From JAAYXU01 sp050942555 (GTDB taxonomy: Bacteria > Bacillota > Clostridia > Christensenellales > UMGS416), in contig JBMNNN010000004.1 in NCBI GenBank assembly GCA_050942555.1, positions 1 to 32,183 on the forward strand: DNA of 32,183 nucleotides. Reading direction: 5' to 3'. Below are positions 6,345 to 14,650 of this stretch, piece after piece (within the stretch, counting starts at the first letter, position 1; each line of letters opens with the position of its first letter). The position numbers were made by a program, and so were the translations under genes. The notes beneath the pieces are model-generated. The model was not told the DNA's origin, made no database searches, and saw only the letters and a list, made by a program, of their open reading frames with translations.

Positions 6345-7886
6345 ATGAAAAGAGCCCTCATCAGCGTCTCCGACAAGACCGGCATCGTAGAGCTTGCGCA
6401 GTCGCTTCACGCGCGCGGCGTCGAGATCGTGTCTACCGGGGGCACGGCCACGACGCTCCGCAGCGCAGGCGTTCCGGTGACCGACGTATCCGACGTGACC
6501 GGCTATCCCGAGTGCCTCGACGGGCGCGTCAAAACGCTGCATCCCGCCGTCCACGGCGGGCTGCTGGCTGTGCGGAGCAATCCCAGGCACATGGAGAAGC
6601 TGGACGAGCTGGGCATCCGGCCCATCGACCTTATCGTCATTAATCTCTATCCGTTCCGCCAGACCATCGCAAAGCCCGGCGTGACGCTTGAGGAGGCCAT
6701 CGAAAACATCGATATTGGCGGGCCGGCGATGCTGCGGGCCGCGGCCAAGAACTGGCAGGACGTCGTGGCAATCGTCGATCCCGCCGATTACGGCGCGGTG
6801 CTCCAGGAGCTCGAGCGGGACGGCGCGGTCAGCCGGGACACGAGGTTTGCCCTGGCGTGCAAGGTATTCGAGCACACCGCCGCCTACGACGCGATGATCG
6901 CGGGCTATTTGGACAGGCAGCGGGGCGTGACATTTCCCGATACGCTGACGCTTACGTTCGAGAAGCAGCAGGACCTCCGCTACGGGGAAAACCCCCACCA
7001 GCGGGCCATGTTCTACCGGGAAACGGGCGACCTCTCGGGAACGCTGTGCGCCGCCCGCCAGCTTAATGGCAAGGAACTTTCCTACAACAACATCAGCGAC
7101 ACAAACGGCGCGCTGGACCTGCTGCGCGAGTTTGACGAGACATGCGTCATCGGGGTCAAGCACGGCAATCCCTGCGGCGTGGGCGTGGGGGAGACGGTAT
7201 TCGAGGCCTGGCAGAAAGCCTACCGCGCCGATCCTGTTTCGATATTTGGGGGCATCGTCGTGACCAACGGGACGCTGGACAAAAACACCGCGGCCGAGAT
7301 CAACGAAATATTCATCGAGATCGTCGTCGCGCCCGAATACGAGGAGGAAGCCCTCCGGGTACTGAAAAAGAAAAAGAACATCCGCCTGCTGGAGCTGCCG
7401 GGCCTGGGACGCCCGATGCCTGCGGGGACGCTGGACATGAAGAAGGTATCGGGCGGCCTGCTGGTGCAGGAAATGGATCTTGCCCTGCTGGCCGACGAGG
7501 GACTCCGGGCCGTCACCCGCCGCGCTCCGACCCCCTCGGAGATGAAGGATCTGCTGCTGGCATGGAAGATCGTGAAGCACGTGAAGTCCAACGGCATCGC
7601 CATTGCCAGGGACGGGCAGTCGCTGGGCGTCGGCCCCGGCCAGGTAAACCGCATCTGGGCCACGCAGCAGGCGATCGAGCGCGCGGGCGAGCGCGCGAGG
7701 GGCGCGGCACTCGCGTCCGACGCGTTTTTTCCGTTCGACGACTGCGTGAAGGCCGCGGCCGGGGCGGGCATCGCCGCGATCATCCAGCCCGGCGGCTCGA
7801 TAAACGACGCGGATTCCATCGCCGCCGCCGACGCGGCGGGCATCGCGATGGTCTTTACCGGCATGCGGCATTTCAAGCATTCCTGA
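6345..7886 (+). CDS. purH: Bifunctional AICAR formyltransferase / IMP cyclohydrolase
   Basis: This 513-residue enzyme carries out the last two steps to IMP. The N-terminal MGS-like cyclohydrolase domain (about 1-190) has LISVSDKTGIVELA, VSTGGTATTLR, DGRVKTLHPAVHGG and ENIDIGGPAMLRAAAKN. The AICAR transformylase domain follows, with RYGENPHQ, LNGKELSYNNISDTNGALDL, and the catalytic KHGNPCG segment. The C-terminus has GPGQVNRIWATQQAIERA, ASDAFFPFDDCVKAAAGAG and IIQPGGSINDADSIAAAD. AGGAGG at 6331-6336 is 8 bases ahead of the start. Length and motif order are normal. Confidence 0.97.
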   Translation: MKRALISVSDKTGIVELAQSLHARGVEIVSTGGTATTLRSAGVPVTDVSDVTGYPECLDGRVKTLHPAVHGGLLAVRSNPRHMEKLDELGIRPIDLIVINLYPFRQTIAKPGVTLEEAIENIDIGGPAMLRAAAKNWQDVVAIVDPADYGAVLQELERDGAVSRDTRFALACKVFEHTAAYDAMIAGYLDRQRGVTFPDTLTLTFEKQQDLRYGENPHQRAMFYRETGDLSGTLCAARQLNGKELSYNNISDTNGALDLLREFDETCVIGVKHGNPCGVGVGETVFEAWQKAYRADPVSIFGGIVVTNGTLDKNTAAEINEIFIEIVVAPEYEEEALRVLKKKKNIRLLELPGLGRPMPAGTLDMKKVSGGLLVQEMDLALLADEGLRAVTRRAPTPSEMKDLLLAWKIVKHVKSNGIAIARDGQSLGVGPGQVNRIWATQQAIERAGERARGAALASDAFFPFDDCVKAAAGAGIAAIIQPGGSINDADSIAAADAAGIAMVFTGMRHFKHS

Positions 7887-7925
7887 CACGGGCGGCGCTT
7901 TAACCGGGAAAGGAGAGCGGGGAAT

Positions 7926-9185
7926 TTGAAAATACTGATGGTGGGCGGCGGTGGCCGCGAGCATGCCCTCGTATGGAAGCTGCTCAAGAGCCCGAAGGTC
8001 GCGGAGATACACTGCGCGCCCGGCAACGGCGGCATCGGCCGCGTCGCGCGCAATGTGCCCCTGGCGGCGACCGATATAGAGGGCATCACCGCCTATGCGG
8101 TCCGGGAGAGGATGGACTGGGTATTCGTCGCCCCCGACGACCCGCTGGCGCTGGGACTCGTTGACGCGCTGCAGGCGGCCGGAGTGCGGGCGTTCGGGCC
8201 TAGCAGGAACGCGGCGCGCATCGAGAGCAGCAAGGTTTTTGCCAAGGAGCTTATGAAAAAGTACGGCATTCCCACCGCGGACTGGGCGGTATTCGACGAC
8301 CCGGCCGCGGCCCGGGACTGCGTCAGGCAGTGGGGGGCGCCCGTCGTCGTCAAGGCTGACGGTCTGGCGCTGGGCAAGGGCGTCCTGGTGTGCGCGACGC
8401 TGCGGGAAGCGGAGGACGCGATCGACGCGATCATGGTAGAGAAAAGATTCGGAAATGCCGGGCAGAGGGTGGTCATCGAGGAATGCCTGACCGGGCCCGA
8501 GGTGTCGGTGCTGTGCTTCACCGACGGGAAAACCGTCGTGCCCATGGTCAGCAGTCAGGACCACAAGCGCGCGCTGGACGACGATATGGGCATGAACACC
8601 GGCGGCATGGGCGCGATCGCGCCGAGTCCCAGGTACTCGCCCGGGCTGGCCGGGTACGTTGAGGAGCATATACTAAAGCCCACGATCGACGCGATGGCCC
8701 GCGAGGGATGTTCTTTCCGGGGCGTGCTGTACGCGGGCCTCATGCTGACAGAAAAGGGCCCGCGCGTGCTCGAGTTCAATGCGCGGTTTGGCGACCCGGA
8801 AACGCAGGCGATATTGCCGCTTCTGGAAACCGACCTTATCGACATCATCGAGGCCATCGGGGAGGAAAAGCTGGCCGATTGCAAAATCACGTGGTCCCAA
8901 AAGAGCGCGGTTACCGTCGTGATGGCGTCGGGCGGATATCCCGGCTCCTACCGCAAGGGCCTGCCCATTACGGGGATTAAGGCCGCCGAAAGGCTGCCGG
9001 GCGTTACGGTTTTTCATGCGGGTACGGCGTGGGACGGCGAGCGCTACCTGACAGCGGGCGGACGCGTGCTGGGCGTAACGGCGCTGGCCGATACGCTGGC
9101 CGACGCGATAGACCGGGCCTACGATGGCGTCGCGCGGATCGATTTTGCGGGCGCGCATTTTAGGACCGATATCGGACGCCGCTGA
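7926..9185 (+). CDS. purD: Phosphoribosylamine-glycine ligase (GAR synthetase)
   Basis: An ATP-grasp enzyme of 419 residues joining phosphoribosylamine and glycine, the second step of the pathway. The start is TTG 7926, supported by AAGGAGAG (7910-7917) and by the product beginning at once with the family opening MKILMVGGGGREHALVWKL. Further motifs are the ATP-grasp segment VVKADGLALGKGV, VVIEECLTGPEVSVL, SSQDHKRALDDDMGMNTGGMGAIAPSPRYSP, given here in parts, and LEFNARFGDPETQ. Length is typical. It is the last biosynthetic gene; the transporter genes begin about 120 bases later. Confidence 0.97.
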   Translation: MKILMVGGGGREHALVWKLLKSPKVAEIHCAPGNGGIGRVARNVPLAATDIEGITAYAVRERMDWVFVAPDDPLALGLVDALQAAGVRAFGPSRNAARIESSKVFAKELMKKYGIPTADWAVFDDPAAARDCVRQWGAPVVVKADGLALGKGVLVCATLREAEDAIDAIMVEKRFGNAGQRVVIEECLTGPEVSVLCFTDGKTVVPMVSSQDHKRALDDDMGMNTGGMGAIAPSPRYSPGLAGYVEEHILKPTIDAMAREGCSFRGVLYAGLMLTEKGPRVLEFNARFGDPETQAILPLLETDLIDIIEAIGEEKLADCKITWSQKSAVTVVMASGGYPGSYRKGLPITGIKAAERLPGVTVFHAGTAWDGERYLTAGGRVLGVTALADTLADAIDRAYDGVARIDFAGAHFRTDIGRR

Positions 9186-9226
9186 AAAACGATAATATAC
9201 GGGAAAATACGAAATGGGGTATGGAA

Positions 9227-9255
9227 TTGTGCGCCGTTTTTTGATATGCTATGAA
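9227..9255 (+). promoter_or_regulatory. Possible promoter of the ABC transporter operon
   Basis: TTGTGC (9227-9232) and TATGAA (9250-9255) are 17 bases apart, and a TGC precedes the -10 box. The match is moderate. No convincing terminator separates purD from this point, so readthrough from the purine operon is also possible. Confidence 0.35.
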
Positions 9256-9301
9256 ATATTGCGAGCGAGGAGATGGGGTTTGGCTCCATGAGAGAGTACT
9301 G

Positions 9302-10834
9302 ATGACGACGCCTATTGTCGAAATGCGCGGGATCACGAAAGTATTTCCCGGCGTGGTGGCCAACGATCGGATCGATTTTTCGGTGCGCAGGGGCGAGATC
9401 CATGCGCTGCTGGGCGAAAACGGCGCGGGCAAGTCCACCCTCATGAATATCCTGTCGGGCATTTATAGGCCCACCGACGGGGAGATCATGCTGCGCGGCG
9501 TACCGGTTTCCTTTCAGTCGCCCCGCGACGCGCTGTCCCATAGGATTTGCATGATTCACCAGCATTTCCGGCTTGTGAAGGCATTCACCGTGACCGAAAA
9601 TATCATGCTGGGCGCGCGCGTTTCGGTCCTCCTTAACAGAAAAAAGATGGAAAAGCAAGTCGCGTCGCTGGCCGAGCGATACAATATGCCCGTAGACCCG
9701 CAGGCCCGGATATGGCAGCTCTCGGTGGGCGAACAGCAGCGTGTCGAGATACTCAAGGCGCTCTACCGAAAGGCTGACATACTGATACTGGACGAGCCCA
9801 CCGCGGTGCTGACGCCTCAGGAGACGCTCAAGCTTTTCGATACGCTCCGCGAGATGGCACGGCAGGGCTGCACGATCATCATTATCACCCATAAGCTGGT
9901 GGATGTGGTGGAGATCGCCCACCGCGTGACGGTGCTCCGAAAAGGGCGCCTGGTCGGAATTGTGGACGGAAAAGACATCAACTACGCCAGCCTGTCGCGC
10001 ATGATGGTGGGGGAGGAGCTGGATACACAGAGCGCTCCGCCCGCCGCGGCCGAAGGCCCGCCGCTGCTGGAGGTGCGCGGTCTGACGGTTCGCGGCGACA
10101 AGGGCGTCGACGCTCTGTCGGATGTCAGCTTTACGCTGCACGCCGGGGAAATACTGGGCGTTGCCGGCGTGGCCGGTAATGGACAGCGCGAGCTGGGAGA
10201 GGCGCTTTCGGGCCTTCGCCCGATAGCGCAGGGCGTCGTACGGATGGACGGGCGGGACATTACGAATAGGGGTCCCCGGGTGGCGCAGGATGCAGGACTG
10301 GCGTTCGTGCCCGAGGACAGGCTGGGAACGGGCCTTGTGGGCAATATGGGCATGGCCGACAACCTGATGCTCCGGGACTACCACAAAAGCCGAGGCATGC
10401 TGCTGTCCTACCGCAGCGTTGCCGAGCGCGTCCGCAAGGTGGTAGCCGAATATGGCATCGTGGCCGCCAGTCCCGCAGCCCCGGTGCGCATGATGTCGGG
10501 CGGCAATCTGCAAAAGCTGCTGCTCGCCCGTGAAATCGCCGCCAACCCGAAAGCGCTTATACTGGCCTATCCGATCCGGGGCCTCGATATCGGCGCGGCC
10601 GAGATGGTATACCGGCTGATGCTCGAGCAGAAGCAAAAGGGATGCGCGATCCTGTTCATATCCGAGGATATCGAAGCGCTGCTTAAATACAGCGACAGGA
10701 TCATGGTGCTGTGCCAGGGCCGCGTCGCCGGCCTCATGCCCCGCGAAAAGGCGCAGCTTCTGGAGATCGGCATGATGATGATGGGAACGTCGCTGGAAAA
10801 GGAGGCTCGCCATGAAGTATTCAGTCACTTTTAA
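9302..10834 (+). CDS. ABC transporter ATPase, BMP/nucleoside type (NupO/YufO-like)
   Basis: A 510-residue protein with two fused nucleotide-binding domains. The first has a normal Walker A, GENGAGKST (about 38-46), the signature LSVGEQQ (140-146) and Walker B LILDEPTAVL. The second is degenerate, as is usual in this family: GVAGNGQRELGEALSG in place of Walker A, MSGGNLQK as signature, and LILAYPIRGLDIGA at the Walker B position, where most relatives I recall read SQPTRG. I chose ATG 9302 because family similarity starts at MTTPIVEMRGITKVFPG. The upstream in-frame ATG 9251 lacks a ribosome binding site. A four-codon frame (9288-9302, MREY) with GAGGAG upstream overlaps this start and might couple translation. 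Ribose-type importers are the main alternative, but the two different permeases downstream favour the nucleoside type. Confidence 0.9.
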   Translation: MTTPIVEMRGITKVFPGVVANDRIDFSVRRGEIHALLGENGAGKSTLMNILSGIYRPTDGEIMLRGVPVSFQSPRDALSHRICMIHQHFRLVKAFTVTENIMLGARVSVLLNRKKMEKQVASLAERYNMPVDPQARIWQLSVGEQQRVEILKALYRKADILILDEPTAVLTPQETLKLFDTLREMARQGCTIIIITHKLVDVVEIAHRVTVLRKGRLVGIVDGKDINYASLSRMMVGEELDTQSAPPAAAEGPPLLEVRGLTVRGDKGVDALSDVSFTLHAGEILGVAGVAGNGQRELGEALSGLRPIAQGVVRMDGRDITNRGPRVAQDAGLAFVPEDRLGTGLVGNMGMADNLMLRDYHKSRGMLLSYRSVAERVRKVVAEYGIVAASPAAPVRMMSGGNLQKLLLAREIAANPKALILAYPIRGLDIGAAEMVYRLMLEQKQKGCAILFISEDIEALLKYSDRIMVLCQGRVAGLMPREKAQLLEIGMMMMGTSLEKEARHEVFSHF

Positions 10835-11894
10835 AAAGCGCATGGAGGGCTCCTCGGGAAACATACTCGTTATCCGTATCTTTGCGATCATCGCCGCGAT
10901 CGTGGCGACGGCGGCGCTCCTTCTCATACTGGGCTATTCACCCGCAAAAATCGCCCGGGTTCTTCAGGGGATATTTATCAGCACATTCTTCAGCCGCTAC
11001 GGTATAATGGACACGCTCACCAAAACAATACCGCTGCTCCTGTGTGCGGTCGCGGTTTCCTATGCTTTCCGTATGAAGATGTGGAACATCGGCGCGGAGG
11101 GACAGCTCGCCATCGGCGCGTTCGCAGCCAACGCGGTGGCGCTGGCATTCCCGGACATGCCCGCAGTACCGCTTATACTTCTTATGATCGCTGCGGGCAT
11201 GCTGGCGGGTGCGGTATGGGCCCTGCTGGCCGCGCTGCCCCGGGCGCTGATGGGCGTCAGCGAAACCATCATGACGCTGATGCTCAACTATGTGGCGCTC
11301 ATGCTGCTGCAGTTTATGATACTGTGCGTATGGAAGGACCCGGCGGGCAAGGGGTTCCCGATCGCGCCGCCCATCAGCCGGAACGCGTGGTTTCCGGTCA
11401 TACCGGGGACATACATCCATATGGGGCTGCTTATCGGGCTTATCATGACCGGCGTATACGCGTTCGTGATCGGAAGGACCAAGTGGGGTTTCGAGGTGCG
11501 CACGATCGGCGAGAGCCCTTCAGCCGCGCGTTATGCGGGCATGAACCTGACGCTCAACATGCTGCTTGTGCTGGGCGTTTCGGGCGCGGTCGCGGGGCTG
11601 GCCGGAGTGAGCGAGCTGGCGGGCATCGCGCACCGGCTGGAGATGGACATATCCGCAGGATACGGCTTTACCGCCGTCATCATCGCGTGGCTGGCGCGCC
11701 TTAATCCTTTGGGGGTTGTCGTCATGTCGGTCTTCATGGCGGCGCTGCTGGTGGGCGGAGGATACGTGCAGATACTGGGCATTCCCTACGCGGTGGCGAC
11801 GCTGATACAGGGCATCATACTCTTCTTCGTGCTGGGGTTCGACGCGCTGACGCGGTATGAGATCCGTATCGTGAGGAAGGAGGCGGCGCGGTGA
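10812..11894 (+). CDS. ABC transporter permease 1, BMP/nucleoside type (NupP/YufP-like)
   Basis: A 360-residue inner-membrane protein of the BPD_transp_2 family. An N-terminal hydrophobic helix follows a short basic stretch (ILVIRIFAIIAAIVATAALL). The family landmarks are present: a segment around FRMKMWNIGAEGQLAIGAFAA, SETIMTLMLNYVAL, the cytoplasmic loop GFEVRTIGESPSAARYAGMN, and the C-terminal GYGFTAVIIAWLARLNPLG. The start ATG 10812 lies inside the ATPase gene (23-base overlap), with AAGGAGG at 10799-10805. The stop overlaps the next start as GTGA. It would pair with the second permease to form the substrate channel. Confidence 0.92.
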   Translation: MKYSVTFKKRMEGSSGNILVIRIFAIIAAIVATAALLLILGYSPAKIARVLQGIFISTFFSRYGIMDTLTKTIPLLLCAVAVSYAFRMKMWNIGAEGQLAIGAFAANAVALAFPDMPAVPLILLMIAAGMLAGAVWALLAALPRALMGVSETIMTLMLNYVALMLLQFMILCVWKDPAGKGFPIAPPISRNAWFPVIPGTYIHMGLLIGLIMTGVYAFVIGRTKWGFEVRTIGESPSAARYAGMNLTLNMLLVLGVSGAVAGLAGVSELAGIAHRLEMDISAGYGFTAVIIAWLARLNPLGVVVMSVFMAALLVGGGYVQILGIPYAVATLIQGIILFFVLGFDALTRYEIRIVRKEAAR

Positions 11895-12838
11895 GCGGGC
11901 TTACGATGGCGACAGGCATCCTCTCGGCTACCGTGGCGGCGGGAACCATACTGCTGCTCGCGTGCCTGGGCGAGATACTTTCCGAGCGCGCGGGCGTCAT
12001 GAATCTGGGCGTCGAGGGCATGATGATGGTGGGCGCGGTATTCGGATTCATCGCGGTGCAGTGGACGGGGAACCTGCTGGTCGGCGTGCTTGCGGCGCTG
12101 GTTGGCGGGGGACTCATGGCGCTCATACACGCATTTTTGTCCATCACGCTCAAGACAAACCAGGTGGTATCGGGTCTGGCGCTGACGATATTCGGCACGG
12201 GACTTGGCAATTTCCTCGGCAATCCCTATGTGGGCGTAGTCCGCCGGGCCAGTTTTGACAACATCGCGATACCGGGTCTTTCTCGGATTCCGCTTCTGGG
12301 GCCGGTCCTTTTTGACCAGAACCTGCTGGTCTATCTATCGATCCTGCTGGTGCCGCTCCTGTGGCTTCTCATATTCCGGACGCGATGGGGCCTGTCGCTG
12401 CGTGCGACCGGGGAAAATCCCGCGGCGGCCGACACGGCCGGAGTAAACATATTCGCGCTTCGCTACGGATATACGATTGCGGGCGGCGCGCTGGCAGGAC
12501 TGGCGGGAGCCTATCTGTCGCTGGCATACAATAACTCCTGGATGGACACCATCACGACAGGACAGGGCTGGATCGCGGTAGCCCTCGTCATATTCGCGAT
12601 GTGGAACCCATGGAAGGCGATGCTTGGCTCGTACCTGTTCGGCTTTATCATCATCATGGGATTCCGGATACAGGCCTACGGCATCGCGATGCCCTTTTAT
12701 ATCGTTAATCTTCTTCCGATGCTGCCGTATCTTTTTACGATCATCGTGCTCATATTCGTCACCGGCAGCTTCGGCGGCAGGAGGAAGGAAGGCGCGCCCG
12801 AAGCGCTATCGGTGCCATACGACAGAGAAGCGCGATAA
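11891..12838 (+). CDS. ABC transporter permease 2, BMP/nucleoside type (NupQ/YufQ-like)
   Basis: A 315-residue multi-spanning permease beginning at GTG 11891, coupled to the previous gene by a 4-base overlap. Typical segments are LLLACLGEILSERAGVMNLG, EGMMMVGAVFGFIA, NQVVSGLALTIFGTGL, the loop LSLRATGENPAAADTAGVN, and GQGWIAVALVIFAMWNP. Together with the first permease and the double ATPase it makes a complete membrane core. The solute-binding BMP lipoprotein that normally precedes such genes is not in this window. A terminator follows about 95 bases downstream. Confidence 0.92.
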   Translation: MSGLTMATGILSATVAAGTILLLACLGEILSERAGVMNLGVEGMMMVGAVFGFIAVQWTGNLLVGVLAALVGGGLMALIHAFLSITLKTNQVVSGLALTIFGTGLGNFLGNPYVGVVRRASFDNIAIPGLSRIPLLGPVLFDQNLLVYLSILLVPLLWLLIFRTRWGLSLRATGENPAAADTAGVNIFALRYGYTIAGGALAGLAGAYLSLAYNNSWMDTITTGQGWIAVALVIFAMWNPWKAMLGSYLFGFIIIMGFRIQAYGIAMPFYIVNLLPMLPYLFTIIVLIFVTGSFGGRRKEGAPEALSVPYDREAR

Positions 12839-12899
12839 AGAGGGCGTATTTGTCAAAAACCGGCGGATTATCAAAGAAAATGCCGCTCATCAACTAATG

Positions 12900-12930
12900 T
12901 TGTACAAACCAAACCGCTCTATGCTATAAT
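12900..12930 (+). promoter_or_regulatory. Extended -10 promoter ahead of maf
   Basis: A perfect TATAAT (12925-12930) is preceded by TGC, giving an extended -10. The nearest -35-like box is TTGTAC (12900-12905) with a wide 19-base spacer, so the promoter probably leans on its extended -10. Transcription would start near 12937, inside the left arm of the terminator listed next. Confidence 0.6.
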
Positions 12931-12933
12931 AAT

Positions 12934-12964
12934 GCCGTTGCCTCACTAGGGGCGGCGGCTTTTT
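12934..12964 (+). terminator. Intrinsic terminator between the transporter and maf
   Basis: GCCGTTGCC (12934-12942) pairs along 9 bases, two of them G-U, with GGCGGCGGC (12951-12959), with an 8-base loop. A run of five T (12960-12964) follows immediately. It would end the transporter transcript. Its 5' arm overlaps the start region predicted for the maf promoter. Confidence 0.75.
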
Positions 12965-12992
12965 CTTAAGGAGGGTACAAAGGATCGGAGCG

Positions 12993-13568
12993 TTGCAGCA
13001 CGCCAGGCGCCGGCGCATCATACTGGCTTCCGAATCGCCAAGGCGCATTGCGCTCATGTCGATGCTGGGTTACGAATTCGAGGCGGTCGCCTCGGGAGCC
13101 GATGAGACCGTTCCGGAGGACGTAGACCCCACAGAGGCTGCGGTGCTGCTGGCTTGCCGAAAAGCCAGGGCTGTCGCGGCGCGCTATCCGCATGCAGTAG
13201 TGGTCGGCGCGGACACCCTTGTGGTCTGCGGGAGAACGATTCTTGGAAAACCGGCCGACGAGGACGAGGCGCTGTGTATGCTGGAAATGCTTTCGGGCCG
13301 ATCGCACCGCGTCATCACCGGGCTTTGCGCGATCGCGGATGATTGTGAGCGGCAGGCCGCCGAGGTGACGCGCGTATTCTTTTCCGATATGACACCTGAA
13401 CAGAGGCGCGCCTATGTCGCGACGGGAGAGCCATTCGACAAGGCGGGCGCATATGGAATTCAGGGAAGCGCCGGCCGTTTTATCCGGCGGATCGAAGGAT
13501 GCTACAATAATGTGGTAGGACTGCCCCTTGCCGCCCTGGACAGCCTGATCGGTCCGCTTCTGGTCTGA
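12993..13568 (+). CDS. maf: Maf-family nucleoside triphosphate pyrophosphatase
   Basis: A 191-residue Maf/YhdE/YceF-type protein that hydrolyses nucleoside triphosphates and is thought to clear modified nucleotides; it is often linked to cell division. Motifs are IILASESPRRIALMSMLGY at the N-terminus, VVGADTLVVCGRTILGKP, LSGRSHRVITGL, and GEPFDKAGAYGIQGSAG. The start is uncertain. TTG 12993 is the only standard start before the conserved region. Only AGGAT (12981-12985) is well spaced to it; the much better AAGGAGGG (12968-12975) is 17 bases away. First gene of the shape-division cluster, as in Bacillus. Confidence 0.93.
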   Translation: MQHARRRRIILASESPRRIALMSMLGYEFEAVASGADETVPEDVDPTEAAVLLACRKARAVAARYPHAVVVGADTLVVCGRTILGKPADEDEALCMLEMLSGRSHRVITGLCAIADDCERQAAEVTRVFFSDMTPEQRRAYVATGEPFDKAGAYGIQGSAGRFIRRIEGCYNNVVGLPLAALDSLIGPLLV

Positions 13569-13615
13569 TATACGGATCCTAAGGCAATACTAGAGCGTTT
13601 GAGAAGGGAGCAGGA

Positions 13616-14650
13616 ATGGGACGGAATATCGCCATCGACCTGGGGACGGCTTCGGTGCTCGTGTACGTGGAGGGGGAAGGCATCGTCATGCGCGAGCCTT
13701 CCGTCGTCGCGGTCAACAAGAGAGAGAAAAGAGTGCTGGCGGTCGGTACCGAGGCCAACAGGATGATAGGGAGGACTTCGGGAGAGATCATCGCGGTCCG
13801 TCCGCTCAGAGATGGCGTCATCGCGGATTTCGAGGTCACCGAGGCCATGCTGCGGTATTTTATGCGCGCCGCACTCAGGCGGTGCAGCGCGCTGTGGAGA
13901 AAGCCCTCCAAAGCGGTCATTTGCGTGCCCTGCGGCGTCACCGAGGTGGAGAAGCGCTCTGTGGAAATGGCAGCCCGCAGAGCCGGTGTGCGTGACGCCT
14001 TCATCGCTGAGGAGCCGATGGCCGCCGCGCTGGGAGCCGGTCTGCCGGTCAGTGAGCCGATCGGAAGCATGGTCGTCGATATAGGCGGCGGGACGACCGA
14101 GATGGCGGTCATATCCCTCAACGGCATCGTGGTTTCCGAATCGCTTCGCATAGCGGGCGATCGGATGGACGAACTCATCATCGCGCACGCGAGGAAAAAG
14201 TACAGCCTGGCGATGGGCGAAAAGACCGCCGAAGAGGTCAAGATCGTGCTGGGCACAGCGATGCCGCCGCGAAGCAACGATATTTACGAGGTGCGCGGCC
14301 GCAGCCTGAAAAACGGCTTGCCGGTGACGGTTCATTACACCGCGCGCGACGCGTACGAGGCGCTTGGCGATATCGTGCAGAAGATAATCGAGTATATCCG
14401 AAACCTGCTGGAGGAGACGCCCCCGGAGATCATGGGAGACATACTGCATGGCGGTATCACGCTCACGGGAGGGGGAGCCCTGCTGCGGGATCTCGATATC
14501 GCCATCAACCGGGAGACCGGCATACCGGTCTATATCGCCCAGAATCCGCTGGATTGCGTGGTGCTTGGCGCGGGGATGATGCTCAGCTCGATAACGAGCT
14601 ACTGCCCCTCCCGATCCCGCAGGAAACAACGAGGTGAGCCGCGAAGATGA
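13616..14650 (+). CDS. mreB: Rod-shape-determining actin homologue MreB
   Basis: MreB forms membrane-bound filaments that guide side-wall peptidoglycan synthesis. The 344-residue product starts IAIDLGTASVLVYV (phosphate 1 region) and has VICVPCGVTEVEKRSV, AEEPMAAALGAGLPV, the phosphate 2 motif VVDIGGGTTEMAVISL, and ITLTGGGALLRDLD. GAAGGGAG lies about 7 bases before ATG 13616. The end is basic (SRSRRKQRGEPRR), slightly longer than I would expect. The stop overlaps the mreC start as ATGA. The neighbours mreC, mreD and PBP2 confirm the role. A paralogue such as Mbl cannot be ruled out by sequence alone. Confidence 0.95.
   Translation: MGRNIAIDLGTASVLVYVEGEGIVMREPSVVAVNKREKRVLAVGTEANRMIGRTSGEIIAVRPLRDGVIADFEVTEAMLRYFMRAALRRCSALWRKPSKAVICVPCGVTEVEKRSVEMAARRAGVRDAFIAEEPMAAALGAGLPVSEPIGSMVVDIGGGTTEMAVISLNGIVVSESLRIAGDRMDELIIAHARKKYSLAMGEKTAEEVKIVLGTAMPPRSNDIYEVRGRSLKNGLPVTVHYTARDAYEALGDIVQKIIEYIRNLLEETPPEIMGDILHGGITLTGGGALLRDLDIAINRETGIPVYIAQNPLDCVVLGAGMMLSSITSYCPSRSRRKQRGEPRR

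Noticed and set aside
6042..8669. An 875-codon open frame on the minus strand across purN, purH and purD
   Set aside because: It lies entirely antisense to three conserved enzymes, its translation is rich in Arg, His and Gly without domain logic, and long antisense frames are expected in GC-rich coding DNA.
9119..10927. A 602-codon minus-strand frame over the transporter ATPase gene
   Set aside because: Mirror frame of a conserved gene; composition and lack of recognisable motifs mark it as a shadow.
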